From positions 282,552 to 346,551 of the forward strand of contig CANMMP010000005.1 of assembly GCA_947499125.1 (NCBI GenBank): a DNA stretch of 64,000 nt, given 5' to 3'. The notes beneath the pieces were generated by a model that saw only the letters and a program-made list of their open reading frames with translations, made no database searches and was not told where the DNA came from. This document shows, piece after piece, positions 1 to 9,061 of the stretch. A program made the position numbers and the translations under genes. The stretch comes from an uncultured Pontibacter sp. (GTDB taxonomy: Bacteria; Bacteroidota; Bacteroidia; Cytophagales; Hymenobacteraceae). Every line of letters starts with the position of its first letter. Within the stretch, counting starts at the first letter, position 1.

Positions 1-493
1 GCCCGCTTTCAGTTTAACAGACCAAAGCGGAAATACTTTCGGAAGCGAAGACCTGGAAGGGAAGTATACTTTAGTTAATTTCTTTCACTCAGATTGCTCT
101 GATATATGTGCTAAAATGAATGCGCACCTGGTCAGGGTTCAGGAATCTTACCAAAACAACGAGCAGGTACAATTGGTTACTATTACATCAAAACCTGACA
201 CCGATTCAGTAAATGTGTTGCGAAAGTATGCAACAACTTTTAAGGCAGATACGGCTAAATGGCATTTCCTGACAGGTGATAAAACTACGATCTATAGTTT
301 AGCACAACAGGGTTTTCAAGTACCTTTGCAGAAGACAGGTGGCCCGGAAGATTTTCTGATGACAGATAAGTTTTTCCTGGTAGATAATAAGTTACGCGTG
401 CGCGGCATCTACAACGGCACCGAAGTAAGTGAGATCGACCGCATGATAATTGAAGTTAACGTGTTGCTGGATGGACAGAGTAAATCAAAATAG
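1..493 (+). CDS. Sco1/SenC-family thioredoxin-fold protein (5' truncated by window edge)
   Basis: The reading frame is open from base 2, so the gene starts before the window. The visible part has the thioredoxin-like strand followed by a CSDIC (CxxxC) motif, cysteines encoded at 95-97 and 107-109, typical of Sco copper chaperones that help build the CuA site of cytochrome c oxidase. Toward the C-terminus the block DFLMTDKFFLVD matches the place where Sco proteins usually carry the third copper ligand, a histidine; here a Met (359-361) appears to occupy it, as judged without an alignment. The next gene (DUF420) overlaps its end, and DUF983 follows, fitting an oxidase assembly operon. A thiol oxidoreductase role instead of copper delivery is possible. 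Confidence 0.8.
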   Translation, partial: PAFSLTDQSGNTFGSEDLEGKYTLVNFFHSDCSDICAKMNAHLVRVQESYQNNEQVQLVTITSKPDTDSVNVLRKYATTFKADTAKWHFLTGDKTTIYSLAQQGFQVPLQKTGGPEDFLMTDKFFLVDNKLRVRGIYNGTEVSEIDRMIIEVNVLLDGQSKSK

Positions 494-1028
494 CTTACCG
501 GATAATAGGGATAAACGAATGATGCTGCTGATCGCAGTATTGTCTGTGCTTATACCTGTTGTAGTGGGTGGGCTTTTCTTTTTAGATAAAACTACGGCTA
601 ACAGCTCGGTTGATGTTTCGTTTCAGCCACCTTTGCATGCCATTCTTAATTCGCTTACAGCCATTGCGCTTATAGTGGGCTACATCAACATTCGGAAAGG
701 AAATATTAAGATACACCGGGGAGCAATGCTAACTGCTTTTGGTTTATCGGCTGTGTTCCTGGTATCGTATGTTACGTACCATTTTTTAGGTGAGCGAACC
801 ATTTATGGTGGCGACGGCGCGCTAAAGTATATTTATTACTTTGTGTTGCTAACACATATTGTACTGGCAGTTGTTATAGTTCCGTTGGTTCTTTTGTCGG
901 TTTATTTTGGTATTACAAACCAGCTTTCAAGGCATCGTCGTATATCAAAATGGACGTTCCCGATTTGGTTGTATGTGGCTATAACAGGTGTTTTAGTTTA
1001 CCTGCTTATTTCGCCGTACTATAGTTAA
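471..1028 (+). CDS. DUF420 family membrane protein
   Basis: Integral membrane protein of about 185 residues with four to five hydrophobic segments (first at about residues 20-38, the last at the C-terminus). It matches the DUF420 family, small membrane proteins encoded beside cytochrome c oxidase genes in Bacteroidota and Firmicutes (the Bacillus relatives are linked to oxidase assembly). Conserved histidines lie in the segments containing PPLHAILN, YVTYHFLG and LLTHIVLA, suggesting haem or metal contact. The frame is open from 450, but the ATG at 471 gives a short polar leader before the first membrane helix and a 23-base overlap with the Sco gene, so I prefer it; ATG 519 is the shortest option. 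Confidence 0.8.
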   Translation: MDRVNQNSLPDNRDKRMMLLIAVLSVLIPVVVGGLFFLDKTTANSSVDVSFQPPLHAILNSLTAIALIVGYINIRKGNIKIHRGAMLTAFGLSAVFLVSYVTYHFLGERTIYGGDGALKYIYYFVLLTHIVLAVVIVPLVLLSVYFGITNQLSRHRRISKWTFPIWLYVAITGVLVYLLISPYYS

Positions 1029-1053
1029 GTTAAATATCTGCAGATCGATTATT

Positions 1054-1323
1054 ATGAAAAAGTCTGTTCTTAAAAGTACAGTGGCCCTGGCAGTATTATT
1101 TATACTCGCCTTTGTGCCTGTTACAAGTAATGCGCAATGTGCTATGTGCCGCGCTACCGTAGAGTCTAATGTTGGCACAGGTAGCAAAGAACCTGAGTCG
1201 CAGGTGGGTTCGGGGTTGAATACCGGTATACTTTACCTGATGGTGATACCTTATATTTTGATAGGTACGGTGGGCTTTTTGTGGTATAAAAGTAACAAGA
1301 AGAAGAATGTCAGCACCAACTAA
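1054..1323 (+). CDS. Small CxxC membrane protein of the oxidase cluster
   Basis: An 89-residue protein with an N-terminal signal peptide ending near SNAQ, then CAMCRATVES with a CxxC pair in the mature N-terminus, a short polar region, and one transmembrane helix (about residues 59-79) followed by a lysine-rich cytoplasmic tail KSNKKKN. The topology places the cysteine pair outside the membrane on a tail-anchored protein. It lies between DUF420 and DUF983 and overlaps DUF983 by 17 bases, so it is co-translated with them. I recognise it as a conserved neighbour in Cytophagales oxidase clusters but know no assigned function. A thiol or metal relay to the oxidase is inference only. Confidence 0.75.
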   Translation: MKKSVLKSTVALAVLFILAFVPVTSNAQCAMCRATVESNVGTGSKEPESQVGSGLNTGILYLMVIPYILIGTVGFLWYKSNKKKNVSTN

Positions 1324-1693
1324 GTTAGAAGCTATAGTTAAGTTGCGTTGTCCACGCTGTCGTAAAGGGGAGATATTTACGCATCCGGGTTATCATATCA
1401 CAAAGTTTGATAACATGCACGAGGACTGCCCGGTATGCGGACTTCACTACGAAGTGGAGGTAGGGCTTTTTTATGGTGCCATGTACATCAGCTATGGTTT
1501 TTCGGTGGCACTTGTGCTTATAGTTGGCGTGTTGCTGTATTATCTTGCCGGAGATCCATCTACCTTAACCTATATACTTACTGTTTCAGCCATAGCAATC
1601 GTAACGGCTCCTTTCTCATTCCGTTATTCCAGAGTGCTGATGCTGCACTTCTTTTCAGGTATCAATTACAACCCTACTTACAGCAAGGTATAA
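1307..1693 (+). CDS. DUF983 family protein
   Basis: A 128-residue protein with a zinc-ribbon-like N-terminus (CPRCRKG near residue 15 and CPVCG near residue 43) followed by two transmembrane helices (about 60-82 and 88-106), the standard DUF983 arrangement. DUF983 genes commonly sit near cytochrome c oxidase and cyoE/ctaB genes; the biochemical role is not established. The start overlaps the preceding gene by 17 bases, indicating translational coupling. No terminator hairpin is obvious in the 67 bases before the next gene. Confidence 0.85.
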   Translation: MSAPTKLEAIVKLRCPRCRKGEIFTHPGYHITKFDNMHEDCPVCGLHYEVEVGLFYGAMYISYGFSVALVLIVGVLLYYLAGDPSTLTYILTVSAIAIVTAPFSFRYSRVLMLHFFSGINYNPTYSKV

Positions 1694-1760
1694 TTCTGGA
1701 CTGAATCAATAGGGCTTATCCTGCGTTTTAGTTAAATTCGTGGGATAAACCTGCTATACT

Positions 1761-4700
1761 TTGAACCGGAAGCTAACCACCCTTATACTTTTGCTGCTGG
1801 CTGTGCTGTTTTTTCTGGCAACAGCTGCTGTGCATTTTAATGTGCTGAGCGTTCCCGGTTTAAGGACTGGGGCTGAGCAAAAGCTGGCCCAGATACAGGA
1901 AAACACAACTAAAAGTATAGCCGAAGCCCAAGAGCAGGCAGTAGCCATTGCCACAAAACTTCACCCCGACAGCGTTTCCTTCTCCAGCTTACTCGACAAA
2001 ACAAAATATCCTACATTAGTTTACAAGCAAAACCGGATCGTATTCTGGTCGGGGCATAACACCCTCACCGACCTTGATTTTGTACCGGATACCCGGCTCA
2101 CCACATTTACCAGCAGCGAGTATGGCTCTTTTATAGTTGTACCACACCAGGCGAAGGAGCACCGTATTTTTGTATACATACCCCTGGAAACAGATTACCG
2201 CATCAAAAACGAGTACCTGAATAAAACGCTCTCACCAGATATATTTGATGAGCCAGTTGCAGGTATAGTGCCGGATAAGCGTATTTCGTTGCCCCAGATT
2301 ACCTCGCCCGACGGGCAGTATCTTTTTTCAGTAGACGTTAACCTGGATAACACTGACCATAACCGTCGAACTATAGAGTTGGTGCTGTTGCTGCTGGGAA
2401 TTTTATGTTATGTATGGGCGGGAGTAGTTTATGCACGGCAACAGATAAAGCTGGCCAACTATAGCAGGGGTATAGTTACGTTCCTGGTTATGTTGTTGGT
2501 ATTGCGGTTTGTTCTACTATTCTTTAACCTGCCATTTGCTATCAGCGATGTAGAGCTTTTTAACCCAACCCTCTACGCGGCGTCTCGCTGGTCTCCATCT
2601 GTCGGTGATCTGGCCATAAACATGGTGTTGCTTTTAATAGTAGCTGTTGCCGGCTTATACTTGTTCTATAAGTATAACATACTCGCTCAGCTAAAAAATG
2701 TAAGCCCAGGCACGAGGCGCATTTTACTCGTGAGCTGTATGGTAGCTTTTTTCCTGCTGCTTATCATCCTGTTCCGATTCTACTACAGCATCTACCACAA
2801 TTCGCCTCTTATTTTAGATATAAACCAGTCGTTGGAGTTTACAAAGTATAAGCTTATACTTTATAGCATTATGCTGTTGCATACCATGGCGCTGTGCGGG
2901 TTTGCCTACATGCTTACCTCGGCTACTAACGTGCTATTGCAAACCGAGAAAAAGAACTGGGCATACCGTGTGTTGCTGCTGATAAGTGTTGTGCTGTTAG
3001 GAATTGTTTTGCTCTCTGAGTTGCAATTCTGGGAGGTTGTGGTGTTGGGCGCTTCTTTCTGGGGGATAATTATACTTTCGGCGAAGCATAAAAATGTGGT
3101 GAGTACTGCCTACCGGTCTTACCTGTTTATATTGCTGGTGGTTATGGTGAGTGCTTTTACCGGAGCTTTCGCGCTTTTCAGGCATTACCAGAACGAGGTA
3201 AAACTATACAAGCAATCCTTTGCATCAACCATAATTGAGGGGAACGATGTAGTAGGGGAGTATTTTTTAGATGAAGTAGCAGTCAAGATAGCAAACGACC
3301 AGCTTATCAGGCTAAAAATGCTGGGGCCTTATGTGGACGCCTCTTTTATTAAACGTAAGATATCGAAGCAATACCTGAGCGATTATTTTGATAAGTATGA
3401 AACCAGTGTGTTGCTATTCGATAGCCAGGGGAGGTCGTTGGAGAGTGCCGATACAACGGCTGCCACTTTGCAGGAGCTACTTTTTAAATACAATACCCCC
3501 GATAACCGTACCGAACGTAAGAACCTGTTTCTGGTGCAGGACCCAACCCGTTACAACTCGCGCTTATACTTAAAACTGATTGAGGTGCCGGTTGGCTTTG
3601 GCCTGGAAGGAACTATAGTTTTACAGCTCAGCCTCCAGAAACTTCTGCCACATAGTTTGTTGCCGGAGCTTTTGAGTAATCAGCAGCACAACCAGCCTTT
3701 CCGGATGGACCTGTTGAGCTACGCCATTTACGAAAACAACAAACTGAGCTACAGCGAAGGCGAATACGACTACGCCACTTACCTGGACCCTGCGCACATT
3801 GGCCATTCAGAGTTTTACCACGATGGGCATAACCAGGGCGATTATCACCACTTCGGTGTTAAGGCCGGACCTAAAAAAGTATTGGTTGTAACAAACCAGA
3901 AGTATAGCGTAGGCGAGGTATTGTCGAATTTTTCGTTTCTCTTCTTGCTGTACATGCTGGGTTTTATTGTTGCTGGCCTGCTGGTGTATATTTTTAGGAG
4001 AAGATACCTGGGACAGTTTAAGCCAAACTTTAGTACCAAGATACAGGTGTTCCTGAACTTCGGGATCTTGTTGCCTTTGCTGCTTGTAAGTATAGCTATT
4101 GCCAGCCTTGTAACGGCCTCTTACAAAAAAGACCTGATGAACACCTACGAGCAACGTGGCAAAGCTATTCAGGAAACATTGAACGCCATGCTTGGCTCCG
4201 GGCTGTTGGAGCAGCGCAACGAACTGCAGAAACGTGTATCAGAGATCGCTTCTATTTCTGAAACAGATATTAACCTGTATAACCGCAATGGCCGGTTGAT
4301 CACTACAAGTCAGCCGCTGATATTTGATGCCGGCTTGTTATCGAAGTTGGTGAACCCGGAGGCGTTTGCGGCTATTTCGGAAAGGCAGGCGCTGCGCGTG
4401 TTGCTGGAAGAAAAAGCCGGTAACCTGACCTTTAACGCGGTATATCTGCCTTTGCGACCTAACAACGACCCTGATGTGCTTGCTGGCTTTGTTGGGATGC
4501 CATTCTTTGATTCAGAAAAACAACTGGACCTGAAACTTATCGAGCTTATAACGACTACGATGAACATTTTTACCGTGATGTTTATCTTGTTCATGCTGCT
4601 CACCTTTTTTGCCTCAAGGGCCTTAACCGTACCATTGCGCTTGCTGGCCGATAAACTGAAACGTACCTCCCTTACAGGTAAAAACGAAATGCTGGCTTAC

Positions 4701-5468
4701 GAAGGAGCCGATGAAATTGGCATGCTCGTGAATGAGTATAACCGCATGCTGTTAACGCTGGAGCAAAACAAACAGGACCTTGCCATTCAGGAGAAAGAAG
4801 CCGCCTGGCGCGAAATGGCACGGCAGGTTGCCCACGAAATAAAGAACCCGCTTACCCCGATGAAGCTCTCGCTGCAATACCTGCAAAAAGCGATCTCGGA
4901 AAACAGGCCGAACACCGAACAGCTCATCAGTAAAATATCACAAACCCTGATCACCCAGATAAACATCCTGAGCGATATTGCGACCTCTTTCTCGAGCTTT
5001 ACCTCTATGCCTGAGCCTAAGGCAGAACTGGTAGATGTGGCTGCTGCCCTCCGCAAAGCCGCCGACCTGCATAACGACCCTGCCACCGCCAAAATAATAA
5101 AAGATATACCTGCCGAAGAAGTTTTAGTGCTGGCCGATGAGAGTTTACTTGTTCGTACCTTTAACAATTTGCTGCTGAATGCGATACAGGCAGTGCCCAC
5201 CACCCGCAAACCGCTTATAAAAGTAGAATTGAAGCATCAGGATGGGGAAGTGCTGATAAACATACAGGACAACGGAAGCGGTATACCAGAGGATATCAGG
5301 AGTAAAGTATTTGTGCCGAACTTCAGTACCAAGTATACAGGTTCAGGTATAGGCCTTGCCGTGGCAAAGCGCGGTATCGAAAATGCCGGCGGCAGTATCT
5401 GGTTCGAGACCGAGAACGGAAAAGGCACTACCTTTAAAATATCGTTACCGATTGCGGAGCATGCTTAG
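1761..5468 (+). CDS. Giant NtrY-like membrane sensor histidine kinase
   Basis: A 1235-residue protein with one N-terminal membrane helix, a first extracytoplasmic domain (about 30-200), a block of about eight helices (about 205-470), a second soluble domain (about 475-730), further helices near 735-757, 775-800 and 930-955, then HAMP (about 955-1005), HisKA with the H-box AHEIKNPLTPMK (His about 1025) and HATPase_c with N-box NNLLLNAIQA, DNGSGIP and GSGIGLAVAKR. The kinase core resembles NtrY. The start is TTG 1761: a stop lies five codons upstream and no in-frame ATG exists at the N-terminus. No response regulator is adjacent, so the partner is encoded elsewhere. The stop codon overlaps the start of the next gene (ATGCTTAG), coupling the two. 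Confidence 0.9.
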   Translation: MNRKLTTLILLLLAVLFFLATAAVHFNVLSVPGLRTGAEQKLAQIQENTTKSIAEAQEQAVAIATKLHPDSVSFSSLLDKTKYPTLVYKQNRIVFWSGHNTLTDLDFVPDTRLTTFTSSEYGSFIVVPHQAKEHRIFVYIPLETDYRIKNEYLNKTLSPDIFDEPVAGIVPDKRISLPQITSPDGQYLFSVDVNLDNTDHNRRTIELVLLLLGILCYVWAGVVYARQQIKLANYSRGIVTFLVMLLVLRFVLLFFNLPFAISDVELFNPTLYAASRWSPSVGDLAINMVLLLIVAVAGLYLFYKYNILAQLKNVSPGTRRILLVSCMVAFFLLLIILFRFYYSIYHNSPLILDINQSLEFTKYKLILYSIMLLHTMALCGFAYMLTSATNVLLQTEKKNWAYRVLLLISVVLLGIVLLSELQFWEVVVLGASFWGIIILSAKHKNVVSTAYRSYLFILLVVMVSAFTGAFALFRHYQNEVKLYKQSFASTIIEGNDVVGEYFLDEVAVKIANDQLIRLKMLGPYVDASFIKRKISKQYLSDYFDKYETSVLLFDSQGRSLESADTTAATLQELLFKYNTPDNRTERKNLFLVQDPTRYNSRLYLKLIEVPVGFGLEGTIVLQLSLQKLLPHSLLPELLSNQQHNQPFRMDLLSYAIYENNKLSYSEGEYDYATYLDPAHIGHSEFYHDGHNQGDYHHFGVKAGPKKVLVVTNQKYSVGEVLSNFSFLFLLYMLGFIVAGLLVYIFRRRYLGQFKPNFSTKIQVFLNFGILLPLLLVSIAIASLVTASYKKDLMNTYEQRGKAIQETLNAMLGSGLLEQRNELQKRVSEIASISETDINLYNRNGRLITTSQPLIFDAGLLSKLVNPEAFAAISERQALRVLLEEKAGNLTFNAVYLPLRPNNDPDVLAGFVGMPFFDSEKQLDLKLIELITTTMNIFTVMFILFMLLTFFASRALTVPLRLLADKLKRTSLTGKNEMLAYEGADEIGMLVNEYNRMLLTLEQNKQDLAIQEKEAAWREMARQVAHEIKNPLTPMKLSLQYLQKAISENRPNTEQLISKISQTLITQINILSDIATSFSSFTSMPEPKAELVDVAAALRKAADLHNDPATAKIIKDIPAEEVLVLADESLLVRTFNNLLLNAIQAVPTTRKPLIKVELKHQDGEVLINIQDNGSGIPEDIRSKVFVPNFSTKYTGSGIGLAVAKRGIENAGGSIWFETENGKGTTFKISLPIAEHA

Positions 5469-8400
5469 CAAGGGGTTTATAGTTGGCATCGTGCTGTTAT
5501 GTTGTAGCCTGCCTTTGCTGGCGCAAACCTCTTTAAGCAACCAGCGATGCAAACTGCTGCCTGTGACAGATTTTCCACAGAAACTGGATAGCGTAACGGT
5601 TATACCTGAAACAATAACACTATTTGGTAAAAATAAAGACCTGTATAGTTACGACTATAACTATAGCCGCAACGAGTTCACCTTTACCCGTTTTCCTGCA
5701 CCGGATTCTGTTGCTATAGATACCCTGGCAACTATGGTTTCCGTCCCCGACTCGGTGTTGGTGTGTTACCGTGTATTGCCCCTTAATCTTACAAAACCAG
5801 CCTTCCGGCGCGATATAAACCGGCTTGATATGAGCTCGTTTAACACGGGTTATTACCAGGAAGAGATCGCAACCAGGGAAGAAATATTTAAAACACCGGG
5901 CCTTAACAAAACAGGAAGTATAAGCCGGGGCGTCTCGTTTGGTAACACACAGAACGTATTCGTAAACTCAGCCCTGAACCTGCAATTAGACGGAAAGCTA
6001 ACCGACGAGATAAGTATAACTGCTGCCATTACTGACCAGAATATCCCTTTTCAGCCTGAAGGAAATACGCAGCAATTGCAGGAGTTTGATAAAGTATACA
6101 TCACGCTCAGCCATAAACAGTGGCAGCTAACGGCCGGCGATGTGGTATTGCAAAGCAAGCCCTCTTATTTTCTGCAATACTATAAAAACGTGCAGGGTGC
6201 AGCTTTCGAAACAACCTTTGGTAAAACTCCGGAGCGGCAGGGCATTACTTCGGTAGCGGCATCGGCCTCAAAAGGCAAATTTGCCTCTCAGGAAATTCAG
6301 ACCCAGGAAGGTGTGCTGGGGCCATACAGGTTGCGGGGGCCAAATAACGAACGATTTATAATTGTGCTGGCTAATTCGGAGCGGGTGTTTTTAGATGGGC
6401 GCTTACTGGTGCGCGGTTACGATTACGACTATACCATAGACTATAACCAGGCTGAGATAACATTTACGACGCGACACGTTATTACCCGGAACACCCGCAT
6501 TAAAGTTGATTTTGAGTACTCGGACCAGAACTATAGTCGTGCCATTTATAGTGCAAGCCATTACCAGCGGCTGGGCAAACTGAATGTATATGGCAACTAC
6601 TATAACGAGCAGGATAACCCTAACAACCTGCTACTACTGGACCTGCGCGACAGCGATAAACAATTGTTGGCCGGCATCGGCGATGACCTGGACAGGGCTG
6701 TGATTCCGGGTATAGATAGTGTGGCTTTTGACCCGAACCAGGTACTTTATGCCCGCCGAGATACCTTGGTTAACGGCATCCCGACAGAATTTTATGTTTA
6801 CTCCAACAACCCGGAACAGGCTTACTATAATGTCCGGTTTTCGGAAGTAGGCTTAGGCAACGGCGATTATGTAGTAGCCAATACTACGGTTAACGGGCGG
6901 GTCTACCGCTGGGTGGCTCCTGTAAATGGTGTGTCGCAAGGTAATTATGTCCCGCTTCGCATCATCCCGACTCCCCGTAAAAAGCAACTTATAACGTTAG
7001 GTACCGGCTACGAGATTCGGGAAGGTATAAATGTATTTGTAGAAGGCGCCGCTTCTCAGAACGACCTCAACCGGTTTTCGGAACTCGACTCGGGAGACGA
7101 TGATGGTAAGGCGATGCGGGTTGGCTATAAAGTAGATAACCAAACTATAACTTGGCTTGGAAACTATAAACTGAACAGCGCCCTGAATTACGAATATACC
7201 GACCAGCACTTTGCACCCATAGACCGCTATCGGCCTATAGAATTTGACCGCGACTGGAGTTTACAGAACCCCGAAAGTAATGCCGAAGACCATATCTTTA
7301 ACTTTTCGGTGGGCGCTGCTAAGGATGTCCGGAACCTGTATAACTACCGCATCAGCAGGCGCTTTCGTGAAGACCAGCTGGACGGTGTGCAACATTACCT
7401 GGATGCTTTTAAAGAGATAGGCAGACTGGAAATGCGCAATACTTTTTTTATGCTGAACAGCGAGCAGCCAACTACAAAGTCGGGTTGGTACCGGGGCGAT
7501 ATAGGAGCAAAGTATAAATTAAGGCATTTCTCGCCGGGTTATGTGTACCGGTTCGATAAGAACAAGATAAGTGCGTTGGGTACAGATTCTATAGTTGGGT
7601 CGGCGATGTATTTTGATGAACATTTGGTTTTTGTGGAAAGCAACGACTCGGCCCGGACGCGTTTCAGGGTAGATTATAGTCACCGCACAGATCTGCGCCC
7701 GACAAGAGATGGGGAATTGGGAAATCCTGAAACAGCTCAAACCTATAACGCCCAGATCAGCACACCCATCGGAGAGGACAGCGACCTGGCCCTGCAGGCA
7801 ACATACCGTAAATTAGACTTGCCCGGCAACCTGCGCGAAGAAACCATACAGAACCGTGCTGACTGGAATGCTGGTTTCCTGGATGGTAGTTTGCGCTCCG
7901 AACTGACCTATGCGGTAGGTACGGGCCGTGAGCTGAGGCGTATTTTTATTTTCAGGGAGACGTTACCGGGGCAGGGCACGCATTATCTGCGCGAGGGCGG
8001 CGACCCGAACGACCTGAACGATTACCTCGAAGCCCAGACCGTAGACCAGCAGCGCTACATCAAAATATTTTTGCCCACCGATGAGTACGTAAATGCTTAT
8101 ACCAACCGCTTTACTTACCGCTTAAACACCAATGCTCCGCGCAACTGGCGCACTGCTAAAGGTATACAGGGCTTTGCATCGCGCCTTTCGGTGCTTACTT
8201 TTATTAGTGTAGATAAGAAAACGACCGATGATAACCTGCGCAATCGTTTTAATCCGTTCAGCGAAAATTTTGAAGACGAGAACCTGATCTCGTTGGTAAA
8301 AAGCTTCCGTAACTCGGTATACTTTAACCGCAGCAACCCGCAATATGGCCTGGAGTATACGGTGCAGCAAAACCAGCAAAAGTCGTTGCTGGCAAACGGC

Positions 8401-8946
8401 ACCGAGACCCGCAATGTAGGCAGCCACACGCTAACCGGCCGCCTGACTCTGAATGAAGTGTTAAGCTCAAAACTTATCCTGGGGCTGAACGTGCGGGAGA
8501 ACCAGTCTAATTTCCTGACATCAAAAAACTTCCGGATACAGTCAACTGAGCTATCTCCGGAACTGGCTTACCAGCCTAACACGCGCCTGCGGTTTACAGG
8601 TACTTACCAGTTTGCCCACCGCCAGGAAATGCTGACAGCAGGAGAGGTATCACCCAAGGCTACTTTTCATGAACTGGGCCTCGAAACACGCCTAAGCCAG
8701 GTTAGCAAACGTGCTGTTACGGGTACGCTAAAGTATGTGAAGATCGGGTTTACAGGCGAGCAAAACTCTTTTGTTGGCTATGAGATTCTGAATGCCCTCC
8801 GCCCCGGTAATAACTTGACCTGGTCGCTGGATGTGCAGCAACGCCTGAGCAATGGCCTCAACATCTCGCTGAACTACGACGGCCGCAAAGCCAATGGGGT
8901 AGGAGCGGTGCATACCGGCAGAACGCAGGTATCGGTGTTGTTTTGA
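5461..8946 (+). CDS. Large predicted outer-membrane beta-barrel protein
   Basis: Starting at ATG 5461, within the stop region of the kinase gene, this encodes 1161 residues. The N-terminus is a signal peptide ending about LLAQT. Most of the protein consists of alternating aromatic/polar strands (for example NVYGNYYNEQ, YKLRHFSPGYVYRF) and it ends in a strand finishing with Phe (TQVSVLF), the usual outer-membrane barrel signature. The block near residues 155-200 (SRGVSFGNTQN, LDGKLTDEISI, PEGNTQQLQEFDKV) resembles segments seen in large Bacteroidota outer-membrane proteins including SprA, but the protein is far shorter than SprA. I do not recognise a named family. The 8-base overlap with the kinase suggests the two act together. 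Confidence 0.8.
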   Translation: MLSKGFIVGIVLLCCSLPLLAQTSLSNQRCKLLPVTDFPQKLDSVTVIPETITLFGKNKDLYSYDYNYSRNEFTFTRFPAPDSVAIDTLATMVSVPDSVLVCYRVLPLNLTKPAFRRDINRLDMSSFNTGYYQEEIATREEIFKTPGLNKTGSISRGVSFGNTQNVFVNSALNLQLDGKLTDEISITAAITDQNIPFQPEGNTQQLQEFDKVYITLSHKQWQLTAGDVVLQSKPSYFLQYYKNVQGAAFETTFGKTPERQGITSVAASASKGKFASQEIQTQEGVLGPYRLRGPNNERFIIVLANSERVFLDGRLLVRGYDYDYTIDYNQAEITFTTRHVITRNTRIKVDFEYSDQNYSRAIYSASHYQRLGKLNVYGNYYNEQDNPNNLLLLDLRDSDKQLLAGIGDDLDRAVIPGIDSVAFDPNQVLYARRDTLVNGIPTEFYVYSNNPEQAYYNVRFSEVGLGNGDYVVANTTVNGRVYRWVAPVNGVSQGNYVPLRIIPTPRKKQLITLGTGYEIREGINVFVEGAASQNDLNRFSELDSGDDDGKAMRVGYKVDNQTITWLGNYKLNSALNYEYTDQHFAPIDRYRPIEFDRDWSLQNPESNAEDHIFNFSVGAAKDVRNLYNYRISRRFREDQLDGVQHYLDAFKEIGRLEMRNTFFMLNSEQPTTKSGWYRGDIGAKYKLRHFSPGYVYRFDKNKISALGTDSIVGSAMYFDEHLVFVESNDSARTRFRVDYSHRTDLRPTRDGELGNPETAQTYNAQISTPIGEDSDLALQATYRKLDLPGNLREETIQNRADWNAGFLDGSLRSELTYAVGTGRELRRIFIFRETLPGQGTHYLREGGDPNDLNDYLEAQTVDQQRYIKIFLPTDEYVNAYTNRFTYRLNTNAPRNWRTAKGIQGFASRLSVLTFISVDKKTTDDNLRNRFNPFSENFEDENLISLVKSFRNSVYFNRSNPQYGLEYTVQQNQQKSLLANGTETRNVGSHTLTGRLTLNEVLSSKLILGLNVRENQSNFLTSKNFRIQSTELSPELAYQPNTRLRFTGTYQFAHRQEMLTAGEVSPKATFHELGLETRLSQVSKRAVTGTLKYVKIGFTGEQNSFVGYEILNALRPGNNLTWSLDVQQRLSNGLNISLNYDGRKANGVGAVHTGRTQVSVLF

Positions 8947-9061
8947 GCTGGTAAATAGCTATCTTGTTTAATGCTTGTGGTTGAGTGGTTGGAAGGAGCT
9001 TTCAGCTATAGGGCTGTTAACTGGAGGAATTCCTTATATACTATAGTTATTGGAAAAAAGT

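Noticed and set aside
450..470. Upstream start for the DUF420 protein
   Set aside because: Would add a Cys-rich leader encoded inside the Sco gene; ATG 471 fits better.
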